Made by a program: the position numbers and the translations under genes
Notes under the pieces: model-generated
Seen by the model: the letters and a program-made list of their open reading frames with translations, nothing else
What the model was told of the DNA's origin: nothing
Databases searched by the model: none
Assembly (NCBI GenBank): GCA_022822405.1
Contig: JAJEBT010000030.1
Coordinates: forward strand, 1-64,000
DNA length: 64,000 nt
Direction of reading: 5' to 3'
DNA from: Alphaproteobacteria bacterium
Lineage (GTDB): Bacteria > Pseudomonadota > Alphaproteobacteria > MPNO01 > UBA830
Part shown: in pieces, positions 1 to 8,216 of the stretch
Numbering within the stretch: the stretch's first letter is position 1
How the letters are laid out: each line of letters opens with the position of its first letter

Positions 1-160
1 CGGGAAGATCGATGCCCGGCGGGCGGGCGGGCGCGATCGGAAGTCTCCTCGGCTCGGGCATGGCGGCCCTGCGGGTGGGTGCGGTCCGGACCGTCCGACC
101 CGGGGGTCGACGGCACCCTTGGCTAACGGGCACGCGAAGCGCGGTCAAGCCGCGCGGCCG

Positions 161-1531
161 TCAGCCGTCAGCCGCCGCATCTGCCGCGGGCAGCGCCACC
201 AACACCTCGAGCCCGCCACCGTCGCGGTCTTCCAACGACAGCGTGCCGCCGTGGCGGTCGACCACCGTGCGGGCGACGGCGAGCCCGAGCCCCACGCCTC
301 CGGTATCGCGATTGCGCGAGGATTCGAGCCGGAAGAACGGCGCCAGCACCGCCTCCCGGTGTTGGGGCGCTATTCCGGGACCGCGGTCGCGGATCCTGAT
401 GACGGCGCCGCCGTCCTCGTCCTCGAGCAGGATCTCGGCCTCGCCGCCATACTTGACCGCGTTGTCGACGAGATTCTCGAAACACCGGCCGAGCGCGGTC
501 GCACGGCCGTGAAACGCAAGCCGCTCCGGCCCGCGGTAGGACACTTTCCGGCCGAGTTCCCGGTGGCGCTCGGCGACGGTGCGGAGCAGGCCTGCTAGAT
601 CGACCGCCACCGGCCTTTCGCCCCGCGTCTCGTCGCGCGCCAGCCCGAGCGTCGCATCGAGCACCGACTGCATTTCCTCGACGTCGGCGATCCCCTTCCG
701 ACGCTGCTCCGGATCTTCGACCATTTCCATGCGCAGCCTGAGCCGCGTGAGGAAGGTCTTGAGATCGTGGGACAGCGCAGCGAGAAGAAGCGTCCGCTCC
801 TCGACCAGGCGGCGGATCCGCACCGTCATGCGGTTGAAGGCGTGCGCCGCGTTCCGCACCTCGCGCGGACCGGTCTCGGGGAGCGGATCCTCCTCGCCGT
901 CGAGGTCGAAGCGTTCCGTCGCTTCGGCAAGCCGGCTGAGCGGCCTCGTAAGGCGCCACCCGGCCCATGCCGCGGACAGGCCGACGAGGATCGCGGTCGC
1001 GCCGAGCCAGATCAGGAATACCGGGCCCGGCCGCCGCCGGACGGGCCGGATGCCGACCTCGGCCCAGCCGCCAGAGGCCAGCGGAATCGCAAGCCGGAGG
1101 CCGGGCCGTCGGTAGAACCTGTCGCCGCCGCCGCGATGCGCCCAGATCCCGACGTCGCGCCCGGCGAGCGATCCCAGCCGGGACCGGACGAACATGTCGA
1201 GCTCCGGAGCCGCCGGGGCGCCGGGCAGCGTCTCCGGCGGGGTCCCGGAATGCAGCCGGATGCGGAGCGGACCGCCACTGACCGCATCGAGCAGCTGCTG
1301 CCGGTCCTGTGGTTCGGCCCGCTCGAGAAGCAGCACCGCCGGCACGACCCGCGCGACGATCCGCTGGAGTATCTGCCGATCGGCCCAGATGCCAGCGAGC
1401 CGGCTGTCCTGTATCCACCAGACCGCAAGCCCGAACGACGCCGTCGCCGCCACCGCGGCGACCAGCAGAAGGGCGAGCCAGCTTGCCAGCCCCTGGGGGA
1501 CGAGGTGCCTGCCGCGCGATCGCGGACTCAT
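161..1531 (-). CDS. EnvZ/CpxA-type sensor histidine kinase
   Basis: Inner-membrane sensor kinase expected to phosphorylate the response regulator encoded just upstream. The 456-residue protein shows a first membrane segment at about 15-40, a periplasmic sensor loop to about 168, a second membrane segment at about 170-192, a HAMP region, a HisKA box with the likely phosphorylated His at 255, and a HATPase domain (N-box FENLVDNAVKYGG near 351-363, G-boxes DRGPGIAP and GGVGLGLAVA). The start ATG overlaps the regulator's TGA, so the two are translationally coupled. Oddity: the H-box reads SHDLKTFLTRLR, with Phe where almost all HisKA kinases have Pro (HDLRTPL). The rest of the kinase looks intact. 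The substrate and signal are not visible, but the divergent Spy-like gene suggests an envelope-stress role. Confidence 0.9.
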   Translation of the reverse strand: MSPRSRGRHLVPQGLASWLALLLVAAVAATASFGLAVWWIQDSRLAGIWADRQILQRIVARVVPAVLLLERAEPQDRQQLLDAVSGGPLRIRLHSGTPPETLPGAPAAPELDMFVRSRLGSLAGRDVGIWAHRGGGDRFYRRPGLRLAIPLASGGWAEVGIRPVRRRPGPVFLIWLGATAILVGLSAAWAGWRLTRPLSRLAEATERFDLDGEEDPLPETGPREVRNAAHAFNRMTVRIRRLVEERTLLLAALSHDLKTFLTRLRLRMEMVEDPEQRRKGIADVEEMQSVLDATLGLARDETRGERPVAVDLAGLLRTVAERHRELGRKVSYRGPERLAFHGRATALGRCFENLVDNAVKYGGEAEILLEDEDGGAVIRIRDRGPGIAPQHREAVLAPFFRLESSRNRDTGGVGLGLAVARTVVDRHGGTLSLEDRDGGGLEVLVALPAADAAADG

Positions 1532-2238
1532 GACCGCGTGACCCGTGCGGCAATCACGTAGCCCTGGCCGCGGACCGTCTTGATCAGCTGCGGTTCGGAC
1601 GGGGATTTCTCTATCTTGCCCCTGAGGCGGCTCACCTGGACGTCGATGCTGCGATCGAACGGTCCGGCCTCGCGGCCGTGGAGAATGTCCATCAGCTGGT
1701 CACGGCTCACGATGCGGTCGGCGCGGTGAACAAGCGCGGCGAGGAGGTCGAACTCCCCGGCGGTCAGCGCCACGGGCTCGCCGTCGGGATCGTGGAGCGT
1801 GCGCCGGCCACTGTCGAGGGTCCAGCCCTCGAAGCCGTAGATGCCGCCGTGGCCTTCCTCCGTGACGACGGCGTTTTCCGCGCGCCGCAGCACCGCTCGG
1901 ATGCGGGCGAGAAGCTCACGCGGATTGAACGGCTTGGCGAGATAGTCGTCGGCGCCGACCTCGAGCCCGATGATGCGATCGGTATCGGTGTCAAGCGCCG
2001 TCAGCATGATGATCGGGACGCTGCTCTCGCGCCGGATGCGGCGGCAGATCGCAAGGCCGTCCTCGCCGGGCAGCATCAAGTCGAGGATTATGAGGTCGAA
2101 CGTTCGTGTCTCCCACGGCGAATCGCTGCCGTTCGCGGCGGTCGCGACCCGGAAGTCGTGGCGGGCGAGAAAACGCGACAGCAGCGACCGGATCTCGCGG
2201 TCATCGTCGACGATGAGAAGATGGGGCCGTCTGGCCAT
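1528..2238 (-). CDS. OmpR/CpxR-family response regulator
   Basis: Transcription factor partner of the downstream kinase. The receiver domain occupies about residues 1-120, with acidic pocket DDD at 11-13, phospho-acceptor Asp53 in ILDLML, Thr80 and Lys102. A winged-helix Trans_reg_C DNA-binding domain follows at about 135-230 (FDRSIDVQVSRLRGKIE, KTVRGQGYVI). The frame stays open upstream, but ATG 2238 gives the canonical N-terminus MARRPHLLIVDDD and 236 residues, the normal family length. It is transcribed away from the Spy/CpxP-like gene. The 213-bp gap between them holds a direct repeat of the kind OmpR-family dimers bind, so autoregulation and control of the divergent gene are likely, though inferred. 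Confidence 0.9.
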   Translation of the reverse strand: MARRPHLLIVDDDREIRSLLSRFLARHDFRVATAANGSDSPWETRTFDLIILDLMLPGEDGLAICRRIRRESSVPIIMLTALDTDTDRIIGLEVGADDYLAKPFNPRELLARIRAVLRRAENAVVTEEGHGGIYGFEGWTLDSGRRTLHDPDGEPVALTAGEFDLLAALVHRADRIVSRDQLMDILHGREAGPFDRSIDVQVSRLRGKIEKSPSEPQLIKTVRGQGYVIAARVTRS

Positions 2239-2334
2239 GCGGAGTCGTCCAGCGATGCGTCTGCAGGCCGCCCCCCGGCGGCAACCCGAGGGCGGAAACG
2301 GAGCATAGCCGATCACGGACGCATTCCGTACGCC

Positions 2335-2349
2335 GTTACAATTTGTTAC
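2335..2349. promoter_or_regulatory. Direct repeat GTTAC-N5-GTTAC, candidate OmpR/CpxR-type operator
   Basis: Two identical GTTAC pentamers spaced 10 bp centre to centre (one helical turn) lie in the middle of the gap between the response regulator and the divergent Spy-like gene. OmpR-family dimers bind tandem half-sites of about this spacing; the E. coli CpxR box is GTAAA-N5-GTAAA. The local sequence is also AT-richer than its surroundings, as expected for a shared promoter region. The function is inferred from position and architecture. Confidence 0.5.
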
Positions 2350-2451
2350 CCGAACTCCGTCGGCCTGAAATACCCCGGCAACACCGGAATGGCAGCATGC
2401 GCGGGTCGTTGAAACGCCCCCTCGCGGGGCATGAGACAGGAGAAGACCGCG

Positions 2452-2958
2452 ATGAAGACTGCTAGGACACTTGCCTACCTGCTGGTCCCGGCGCTGCTGT
2501 TCGCCGGAGCGGCCGGCATCCCGGGCGGGCATGCGCAACCCGCCACCGAGACCGCCTCTGGCGAGCCGGCGGCCTCGGCGGCAAAGGCCGATCGCCGCGC
2601 CAACCGGCGCGCCCGCTTCTGCAGCAGGCGGGCGGGCTGGCCCATGGAGCGAATGGCGGCGGTCGTCGAGGGCCTCGCCGTTCTCGACGAGGCCCAGAAG
2701 GCAGCCTGGACCGATTTGAAGAAAGCGGGCGAAGCGGCGAAAGCCAACCTCCGCCAGGCCTGCGAGGCGCTGGTCGAGGAGGGGCGCCCGACGACCGTGC
2801 TGGCGAGGCTCGAGCGCAGGGAGAGCATGCTGGCGGCCAGGCTCGAGGCCATGCGGAGCGTACGGCCGGCTTTCGCGAAGTTTTACGGGTCCCTTGACGA
2901 GGGCCAGCAGAAGGCGCTCGATTCGCTGGGCCGGAAGGGCCGCCGCTGGTGGCGCTAG
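2452..2958 (+). CDS. Spy/CpxP-like (LTXXQ-motif) periplasmic protein
   Basis: Small exported helical protein of 168 residues. A Sec signal peptide (MKTARTLAYLLVPALLFAGAAG) ends at about residue 28. The mature part is basic and helical and carries two LDExQ motifs (LDEAQ at 78-82, LDEGQ at 148-152), which fit the repeated LTxxQ signature of the Spy/CpxP family of periplasmic chaperones and metal- or envelope-stress sensors. ATG 2452 is chosen over the in-frame ATG 2431 because AGGAGA at 2438-2443 is well placed for it and the signal peptide starts there. It is divergent from a two-component system, the arrangement of cpxP with cpxRA, so it is probably a target and possibly a feedback partner of that system. 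The family call is moderate because sequence identity in this family is low. Confidence 0.7.
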   Translation: MKTARTLAYLLVPALLFAGAAGIPGGHAQPATETASGEPAASAAKADRRANRRARFCSRRAGWPMERMAAVVEGLAVLDEAQKAAWTDLKKAGEAAKANLRQACEALVEEGRPTTVLARLERRESMLAARLEAMRSVRPAFAKFYGSLDEGQQKALDSLGRKGRRWWR

Positions 2959-2989
2959 CGCCCGCAGACACCGCCCGGACCGGGAAAAG

Positions 2990-3018
2990 GCGCCACCGGA
3001 GAGCCTCTCCGGTGGCGC
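2990..3018. terminator. Strong 14-bp hairpin, terminator-like
   Basis: Perfect inverted repeat GCGCCACCGGAGAG / CTCTCCGGTGGCGC with a one-base nominal loop, in the gap after the Spy-like gene and before thrC. There is no T-run on the plus strand; the minus-strand side has only a short CTTTTCCC. It may act as a structural or Rho-assisted terminator, or protect the mRNA end. Confidence 0.45.
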
Positions 3019-3147
3019 TGCCGCGCCCCGCCCCGGGGATCCGGCCGCGCCGCGGCCGGCGGGGTTTCGCCCGGCGGCGGGAGCCGCGTCGGGTTTGACT
3101 CGGAGAACGGTCGGAATAGACTGACCGCCGCGGTCGAGGATCCCCCC

Positions 3148-4551
3148 GTGAAATATGTCTCTACGCGCGGCAACTCGCCCGCTCTCGCCTTCGACGATGT
3201 CCTGCTAGCCGGCCTTGCCGTCGATGGCGGCCTCTACGTGCCGTCGCAATGGCCGGAGTTCGGACCGTCCGAACTGAGGGCCATGGCCGGTCTCGACTAT
3301 CCGGAAATCGCCTGCCGGGTTATCCGGCCCTTCGTCGACGGCGCCATCCCCGACGACCGCCTCGCGCGCATGGCGGCCGACACCTACCGGGATTTCGGCC
3401 ATCCCGCCATCGCGCCGCTGAAGCAGCTCGGCGCCAACACCTGGCTTATGGAACTGTTCCACGGCCCGACGCTGGCATTCAAGGATTACGCGCTGCAGCT
3501 TGTCGGGCGCATGTTCGACGACGTCCTGGCCCGCCGCGGCGAGCGGGTGACGATCGTCGGCGCGACGTCGGGCGATACTGGCTCGGCCGCCATCGAGGCC
3601 TGCCGGGACCGCGCCAGCCTCGACGTCTTCATCCTCTTCCCGGAAGGGCGGGTGTCCGACGTCCAGCGGCGCCAGATGACGACCGTCGCCGCCGACAATG
3701 TCCATGCGATCGCGGTCCAGGGAACCTTTGACGACTGCCAGGACCTGGTCAAGGCGATGTTCGGCGACGCCGTCTTTCGCGACGCCCACCGTCTGTCGGC
3801 AGTCAATTCCATCAACTGGGCCCGGGTCATGGCCCAGATTGTCTACTATGTCGTCGCCGCGGTCCGCCTCGGCGCGCCCGACCGTGCGGTCAGCTTCGCG
3901 GTGCCGACGGGGAATTTCGGCAACGTCCTGGCGGGCTGGGCCGCCTGGAAATCAGGCCTGCCGGTAGACCGGCTGGTGATCGGCACCAACCGCAACGACA
4001 TCCTGTTCCGGTTCTTCGAGACCGGCGAGATGGCCTTGGCCGGCGTCGAGCCGACGATCTCGCCGAGCATGGACATCCAGATCTCGAGCAACTTCGAGCG
4101 CCTGCTGTTCGACATGTTCGACGGCGACGGCGACGCCGTTAGCCGCTGGATGGCCGATTTCCGCGAACACGGCAGCGTGGCGGTCGACGATTCCCGGCTC
4201 GTTGAGGCGCGCCGGAAATTCGCCGCGGCGCGCTTCGACGACGCCGAGACCCTGGGCGTCATGAAGGAAGCCTTCGACCAGACGGGCGAACTCCTCGATC
4301 CCCACAGCGCGATCGGCTGGGCGGCGGCCCGCCGGTGCCGTGGCAATCCGGAGACCCCGATGGTGTGCCTCGCCACCGCGCACCCCGCGAAGTTTCCGGA
4401 GGCTGTCGGGACAGCGACCGGCGAGCGCCCGGGACTGCCGGCGCGCATGGCCGACCTGTTCGAGCGCGAGGAACGCTTTACCGTCCTCCCCAACGATCTC
4501 GGAGCCGTGCAGCGCTTCATCGAGGCCGCGTCGGGAGGCGCGGGCAGTTGA
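3148..4551 (+). CDS. thrC: Threonine synthase
   Basis: PLP enzyme that converts O-phospho-L-homoserine to L-threonine, the last step of threonine synthesis. The 467-residue protein has the family N-terminus MKYVSTRGNSP, the PLP-lysine motif HGPTLAFKDYALQ (Lys112), the cofactor-binding region VGATSGDTGSAA and the late motif VPTGNFGNVLAGW. This is the length of the long proteobacterial class. The start is a GTG at 3148 with GAGGA about 8 bp upstream. Its stop overlaps the TTG start of the M16 protease gene, so the two are translationally coupled; this thrC-protease pairing is common in alphaproteobacteria. Confidence 0.96.
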   Translation: MKYVSTRGNSPALAFDDVLLAGLAVDGGLYVPSQWPEFGPSELRAMAGLDYPEIACRVIRPFVDGAIPDDRLARMAADTYRDFGHPAIAPLKQLGANTWLMELFHGPTLAFKDYALQLVGRMFDDVLARRGERVTIVGATSGDTGSAAIEACRDRASLDVFILFPEGRVSDVQRRQMTTVAADNVHAIAVQGTFDDCQDLVKAMFGDAVFRDAHRLSAVNSINWARVMAQIVYYVVAAVRLGAPDRAVSFAVPTGNFGNVLAGWAAWKSGLPVDRLVIGTNRNDILFRFFETGEMALAGVEPTISPSMDIQISSNFERLLFDMFDGDGDAVSRWMADFREHGSVAVDDSRLVEARRKFAAARFDDAETLGVMKEAFDQTGELLDPHSAIGWAAARRCRGNPETPMVCLATAHPAKFPEAVGTATGERPGLPARMADLFEREERFTVLPNDLGAVQRFIEAASGGAGS

Positions 4552-5807
4552 GCATCGAGACAGCAGAGCTCGCAAACGGGCTGCGCATCGTCACCGACCG
4601 CGTCGACACGGTCCAGTCCGTGTCCCTCGGCCTGTGGGTGGACGTCGGCGCGCGCCATGAGGCCGAGGCCGAGAACGGCGTCTCCCATTTTCTCGAACAC
4701 ATGGCATTCAAGGGAACCCCGACCCGGTCGGCCTTCCAGATAGCGGCGGAGATCGAGGACATCGGCGGGCATTTGAACGCCTACACCTCGCGGGAGACCA
4801 CCGCCTACCACGCGACGGTTCTCAAAGAGCATGTCTCAGTCGCCCTCGACATTCTCGCCGACATCCTCTGCAACTCCACCTTCGATGAGGCCGAACTCGA
4901 CCGCGAGCGCAACGTCATCCTTCAGGAGATCAGCCAAGCCGCGGACACGCCGGACGACGCGATCTTCGACGGGTTCCAGACGGCGGCCTTTCCGGCGCAA
5001 CCGCTCGGGCGGCCCATCCTCGGCACCGCCGATATCGTATCCGACCTGCCCCGCCGGACGCTGACCGACTATGTCGGCACCCATTACGGCGCCGACCGCA
5101 CGATTCTCGCCGCCGCGGGGGCGCTCGATCACGACCGGATCGTCGACCTCGCCGAGCGGTTCCTCGGCGATCTCGGGCGCACTGGCGGAGAACACCCGTG
5201 TCCGGCGCGGTATGAAGGCGGCGACTGGCGCGAGGTCCGCGACCTCGAACAGGCCCATCTGGCTATCGGGTTCGAGGGACTCCGGTTCACCGACGAGGAC
5301 TATTACCCGCTGGCTGTCCTCTCGACGGCGCTCGGCGGGGGCATGTCGTCGCGCCTTTTCCAGGAATTGCGAGAACGGCGCGGCCTGGCCTATTCGGTCT
5401 ACACGTTCTCCTCGAGCTACCTCGACGGCGGGCTGTTCGGGCTCTATGCCGGCACCGGCCCGGACGAGATCGGCGAACTCGTGGCAGCCGCAGGCGCCGA
5501 ACTGGCGCGGGCCGCAGGCGAGGCGATGGCCGGGTCCGAGATCGCGCGCGCCCGGACCCTCATCAAGGCGGGCGCACTCCTGTCCCTGGAAAGCATGGCC
5601 GCGCGCGCCGAGAGACTGGCGATGCAGATGCAGATCTACGGGCACACCATATCGATCGAGGACCTTACGGCGCGCATCGATGCGGTCGAAAGCGAAGACG
5701 TGCGCCACGTGGCCGAGCGGGTGTTCTCGTCGAAACCGGTTGTCGCCGCCCTCGGCCCGGTGGCCGGCCTGGCGGAGTACGACGCAGTGGCGGCGCAGCT
5801 GCGATAG
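4548..5807 (+). CDS. M16-family (insulinase/mitochondrial-processing-peptidase-like) zinc protease
   Basis: Zinc metalloprotease of 419 residues. The inverted zinc site HFLEH is at about 47-51, with a downstream acidic helix (ELDRERNVILQEI) supplying the third ligand. The second, inactive-type M16 domain includes the usual GGGMSSRLFQELRERRGLAY motif. The start is taken as TTG 4548, which shares bases with the thrC stop (TTGA) and gives the normal family N-terminus (SIETAELANGLRIVTD); longer in-frame starts would run into thrC. It is a cytosolic or envelope-associated processing peptidase of unknown substrate, made with threonine synthase by translational coupling. Confidence 0.9.
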   Translation: MSIETAELANGLRIVTDRVDTVQSVSLGLWVDVGARHEAEAENGVSHFLEHMAFKGTPTRSAFQIAAEIEDIGGHLNAYTSRETTAYHATVLKEHVSVALDILADILCNSTFDEAELDRERNVILQEISQAADTPDDAIFDGFQTAAFPAQPLGRPILGTADIVSDLPRRTLTDYVGTHYGADRTILAAAGALDHDRIVDLAERFLGDLGRTGGEHPCPARYEGGDWREVRDLEQAHLAIGFEGLRFTDEDYYPLAVLSTALGGGMSSRLFQELRERRGLAYSVYTFSSSYLDGGLFGLYAGTGPDEIGELVAAAGAELARAAGEAMAGSEIARARTLIKAGALLSLESMAARAERLAMQMQIYGHTISIEDLTARIDAVESEDVRHVAERVFSSKPVVAALGPVAGLAEYDAVAAQLR

Positions 5808-5992
5808 CGGGAGAATTCCGGGCGGCCCGGCTGTCCCGGTGTCGGACCGGGCTCCGCCCCAACGGGTCCCCGCGGGCAGAATTCGGGGACTGCTGGGGAG
5901 AGCGCCGAAACGGCGAACCCTGCTGCACTATCCTGCGGATGGACACCCCGAACTGTTGCACATCGGAGTTCAATCCGGGAATGGATAAAACT

Positions 5993-6029
5993 CCATGAAA
6001 AACGATCTTCCCATGTTCTATTTTCATGG
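5993..6029. repeat. Inverted repeat CCATGAAAA...TTTTCATGG upstream of the DUF4143 ATPase
   Basis: Nine-bp perfect arms (5993-6001 and 6021-6029) flank a 19-bp AT-rich spacer and end 12 bp before the ATPase start. The segment is markedly AT-richer than the flanking DNA. The position fits an operator or promoter for the downstream gene; the role is inferred. Confidence 0.45.
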
Positions 6030-6041
6030 TGTTTTAGCGGT

Positions 6042-7199
6042 ATGCTGGACCGTTCCGCCATCTTCGAAGCCATTGATTCCGCTCTCGGCCGCGCCCCTGT
6101 AACGGTGCTCACCGGCCCGCACCAATGCGGCAAGACAACCCTCGCGCGACAGTTCGTGGATCCGGATTCGGTCAACTATTTCGATCTCGAATCGCGGCCC
6201 GACCTGGCCCGCCTTGATGAACCCATGACGGCTCTGACACCACTCAGGGGCCGGATCGCGATCGACGAGCTACAGCTCAGACCCGATCTCTTTCCGATGC
6301 TTCGGGTCCTGACGGACCGTGCCGGCACACCGGCGCAGTTTCTCGCGCTTGGCAGCGCATCCGGCGATCTCCTTCGTCAGGTATCAGAGAGTCTGGCGGG
6401 GCGCACCGAGCGGGTGGCGCTCGGAGGCTTCACGACCCGCGAAGCGGCCGGTCATGGAGCGAACGCGGAAGCCATCTTGTGGCGGCGTGGCGGCCTGCCA
6501 CGATCTTTCCTCGCCAAAAGCGAGGAAGAAAGCGTGATCTGGCGGCGCGAGTACATCCGCAGCCTGCTCGAACGGGACTTTTCGCTATGGGGCGCACGTG
6601 CGCCGGCGGCCGCAATGGGACGCTTCTGGGCGATGCTTGCGCACTACCACGGACAGACATGGAACGCCGCTGCACCGGCACGCGCGCTCGGCACATCTCC
6701 CGGCGTCGTGCGGCGCTACCTCGATATCCTCACCGACGCGCTGATGGTTCGCCAGCTGCAGCCGTGGTTCGCCAATATCCGAAAACGCCAGGTGAAGGCG
6801 CCGAAGATCTACATCCGCGATTCCGGCCTGCTGCACCGACTGCTTGGCATCGACACCGAGAAGGAGTTGCTGACCCACCCCAAGATCGGGGCGTCATGGG
6901 AAGGCTTCGTGATCGAACAGGTGCTGGCAACCGAGCCCCACGACCAGGCATTCTTCTGGGCCACCCACCAGGGTGCCGAGATCGACCTGGTGCTGCGCCG
7001 GAGCGGCAGGCTGTACGGTGTCGAATGCAAGTTCGGCGATGCGCCGCGCCTCACGCCGTCGATACGGAACGCGCTCGCGGATATCGGCCTCGCCGCGGTG
7101 GCCGTCATCTATCCGGGCCAGCGACGCCATCCGCTTTCGGACCGGGTCGAAGCGGTGCCGTTGTCGACGCTCGCCCGGGGCGAGCGGCTGTTCGCATAG
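6042..7199 (+). CDS. AAA-type ATPase with DUF4143 domain
   Basis: ATP-binding protein of 385 residues in the widespread bacterial AAA_14/DUF4143 family. Walker A is GPHQCGKTT at about 25-33 and Walker B is RIAIDELQL at about 71-79. A winged-helix-like middle follows, then a C-terminal DUF4143 part that includes a nuclease-like motif region (GAEIDLVLRRSGRLYGVECKFG). The ExK in VECKFG, together with the Asp in EIDLVL, resembles a PD-(D/E)XK core; this is suggestive only. The cellular role of the family is unknown. It stands alone between the protease and tyrA, preceded by an AT-rich inverted repeat, and members are typically mobile accessory genes, so transfer is likely. Confidence 0.8.
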   Translation: MLDRSAIFEAIDSALGRAPVTVLTGPHQCGKTTLARQFVDPDSVNYFDLESRPDLARLDEPMTALTPLRGRIAIDELQLRPDLFPMLRVLTDRAGTPAQFLALGSASGDLLRQVSESLAGRTERVALGGFTTREAAGHGANAEAILWRRGGLPRSFLAKSEEESVIWRREYIRSLLERDFSLWGARAPAAAMGRFWAMLAHYHGQTWNAAAPARALGTSPGVVRRYLDILTDALMVRQLQPWFANIRKRQVKAPKIYIRDSGLLHRLLGIDTEKELLTHPKIGASWEGFVIEQVLATEPHDQAFFWATHQGAEIDLVLRRSGRLYGVECKFGDAPRLTPSIRNALADIGLAAVAVIYPGQRRHPLSDRVEAVPLSTLARGERLFA

Positions 7200-7295
7200 G
7201 CCGGGATGGGTTCGGGCCCGCGGGCGGCGGCTGCAGCATGTCGCCTTGCCGCAGGGGACAGGCCGGTCCACCCGCCGCGATCCAGGACAGCGTGC

Positions 7296-8216
7296 CTACT
7301 GCTGATCCTGATCCGGCGGCGCCGGCGGGACATGCTGTCCGGCCTCGATGACGCCACGCCTGATTTCGCGGGTGCGGCGGAAGAACGCCTCCAGGGTCTC
7401 CCCGTCGCCGACCCGGATCGCCCGCTGCAATATCGCGAGGTCTTCCCACAGCCGGCCGAGCATCTCGAGCACCGCTTCCCGGTTGGCAAGGAAGACGTCC
7501 CGCCACATGATCGGATCCGACCCGGCTATCCGCGTAAAGTCACGGAACCCCGACGCCGAATACTTGATCACCTCGCTCTTGATGTGATCTTCGAGGTCGT
7601 TGGCCGTGCCGACGATCGTGTAGGCGATGAGATGCGGCAGGTGGGACGTGATGGCCAACACCTGGTCGTGGTGTTCCGGATCAAGGACGTCAATTTGGCT
7701 TCCGGCGCGGCGCCAGAACTCCGCCACCCGTTCGACGGCTGCCGGATCGCACCCGGGCTGCGGCGTGATCAGGAACCAGCGGTCCTCGAACAACGTCTCG
7801 AAGCCGGCCTCCGGTCCCGACATCTCGGTGCCCGCGATCGGGTGGCCCGGCACGAAATGCACGTCGGGCGGCAGACGCGACAGCACGTCGTCCAGGATGG
7901 CCGCCTTCACCGAGCCGACATCCGTGACGATGGCGCCCGACTTCAGCGCCGGCGCGATGCGGTCGGCAATCGCGGCATAGGTGGAGACCGGGGTGCAGAT
8001 CATGACGAGATCCGCGTCCCGCGCAGCGGCTGCGGGATCCGTGGAGATATCGTCGGCGAGCCCGAGCTCGCGGACGGTTTCCAGCGTCGCTTCGGTGCGG
8101 GCGCAGGCGACGATTGTGCCGGCCAGCCCGTCGCGGCGCATGACCCGCGCCACCGACGAGCCGATCAGCCCGATGCCGATCAGGGCCACCCGGTCGAACA
8201 GGGGGACACCGCTCAT
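7296..8216 (-). CDS. tyrA: Prephenate/arogenate (cyclohexadienyl) dehydrogenase
   Basis: NAD(P)-dependent oxidative decarboxylase of tyrosine synthesis. The 306-residue protein opens with the Rossmann motif ALIGIGLIGSS and carries the family region HFVPGHPIAGTEMSGPEAG, which holds the catalytic His. It lacks a fused chorismate mutase; a separate mutase-like gene lies two genes upstream in the same operon. The start ATG overlaps the hisC stop (ATGA). The substrate preference (prephenate, arogenate or both) cannot be read from the sequence. Confidence 0.93.
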   Translation of the reverse strand: MSGVPLFDRVALIGIGLIGSSVARVMRRDGLAGTIVACARTEATLETVRELGLADDISTDPAAAARDADLVMICTPVSTYAAIADRIAPALKSGAIVTDVGSVKAAILDDVLSRLPPDVHFVPGHPIAGTEMSGPEAGFETLFEDRWFLITPQPGCDPAAVERVAEFWRRAGSQIDVLDPEHHDQVLAITSHLPHLIAYTIVGTANDLEDHIKSEVIKYSASGFRDFTRIAGSDPIMWRDVFLANREAVLEMLGRLWEDLAILQRAIRVGDGETLEAFFRRTREIRRGVIEAGQHVPPAPPDQDQQ

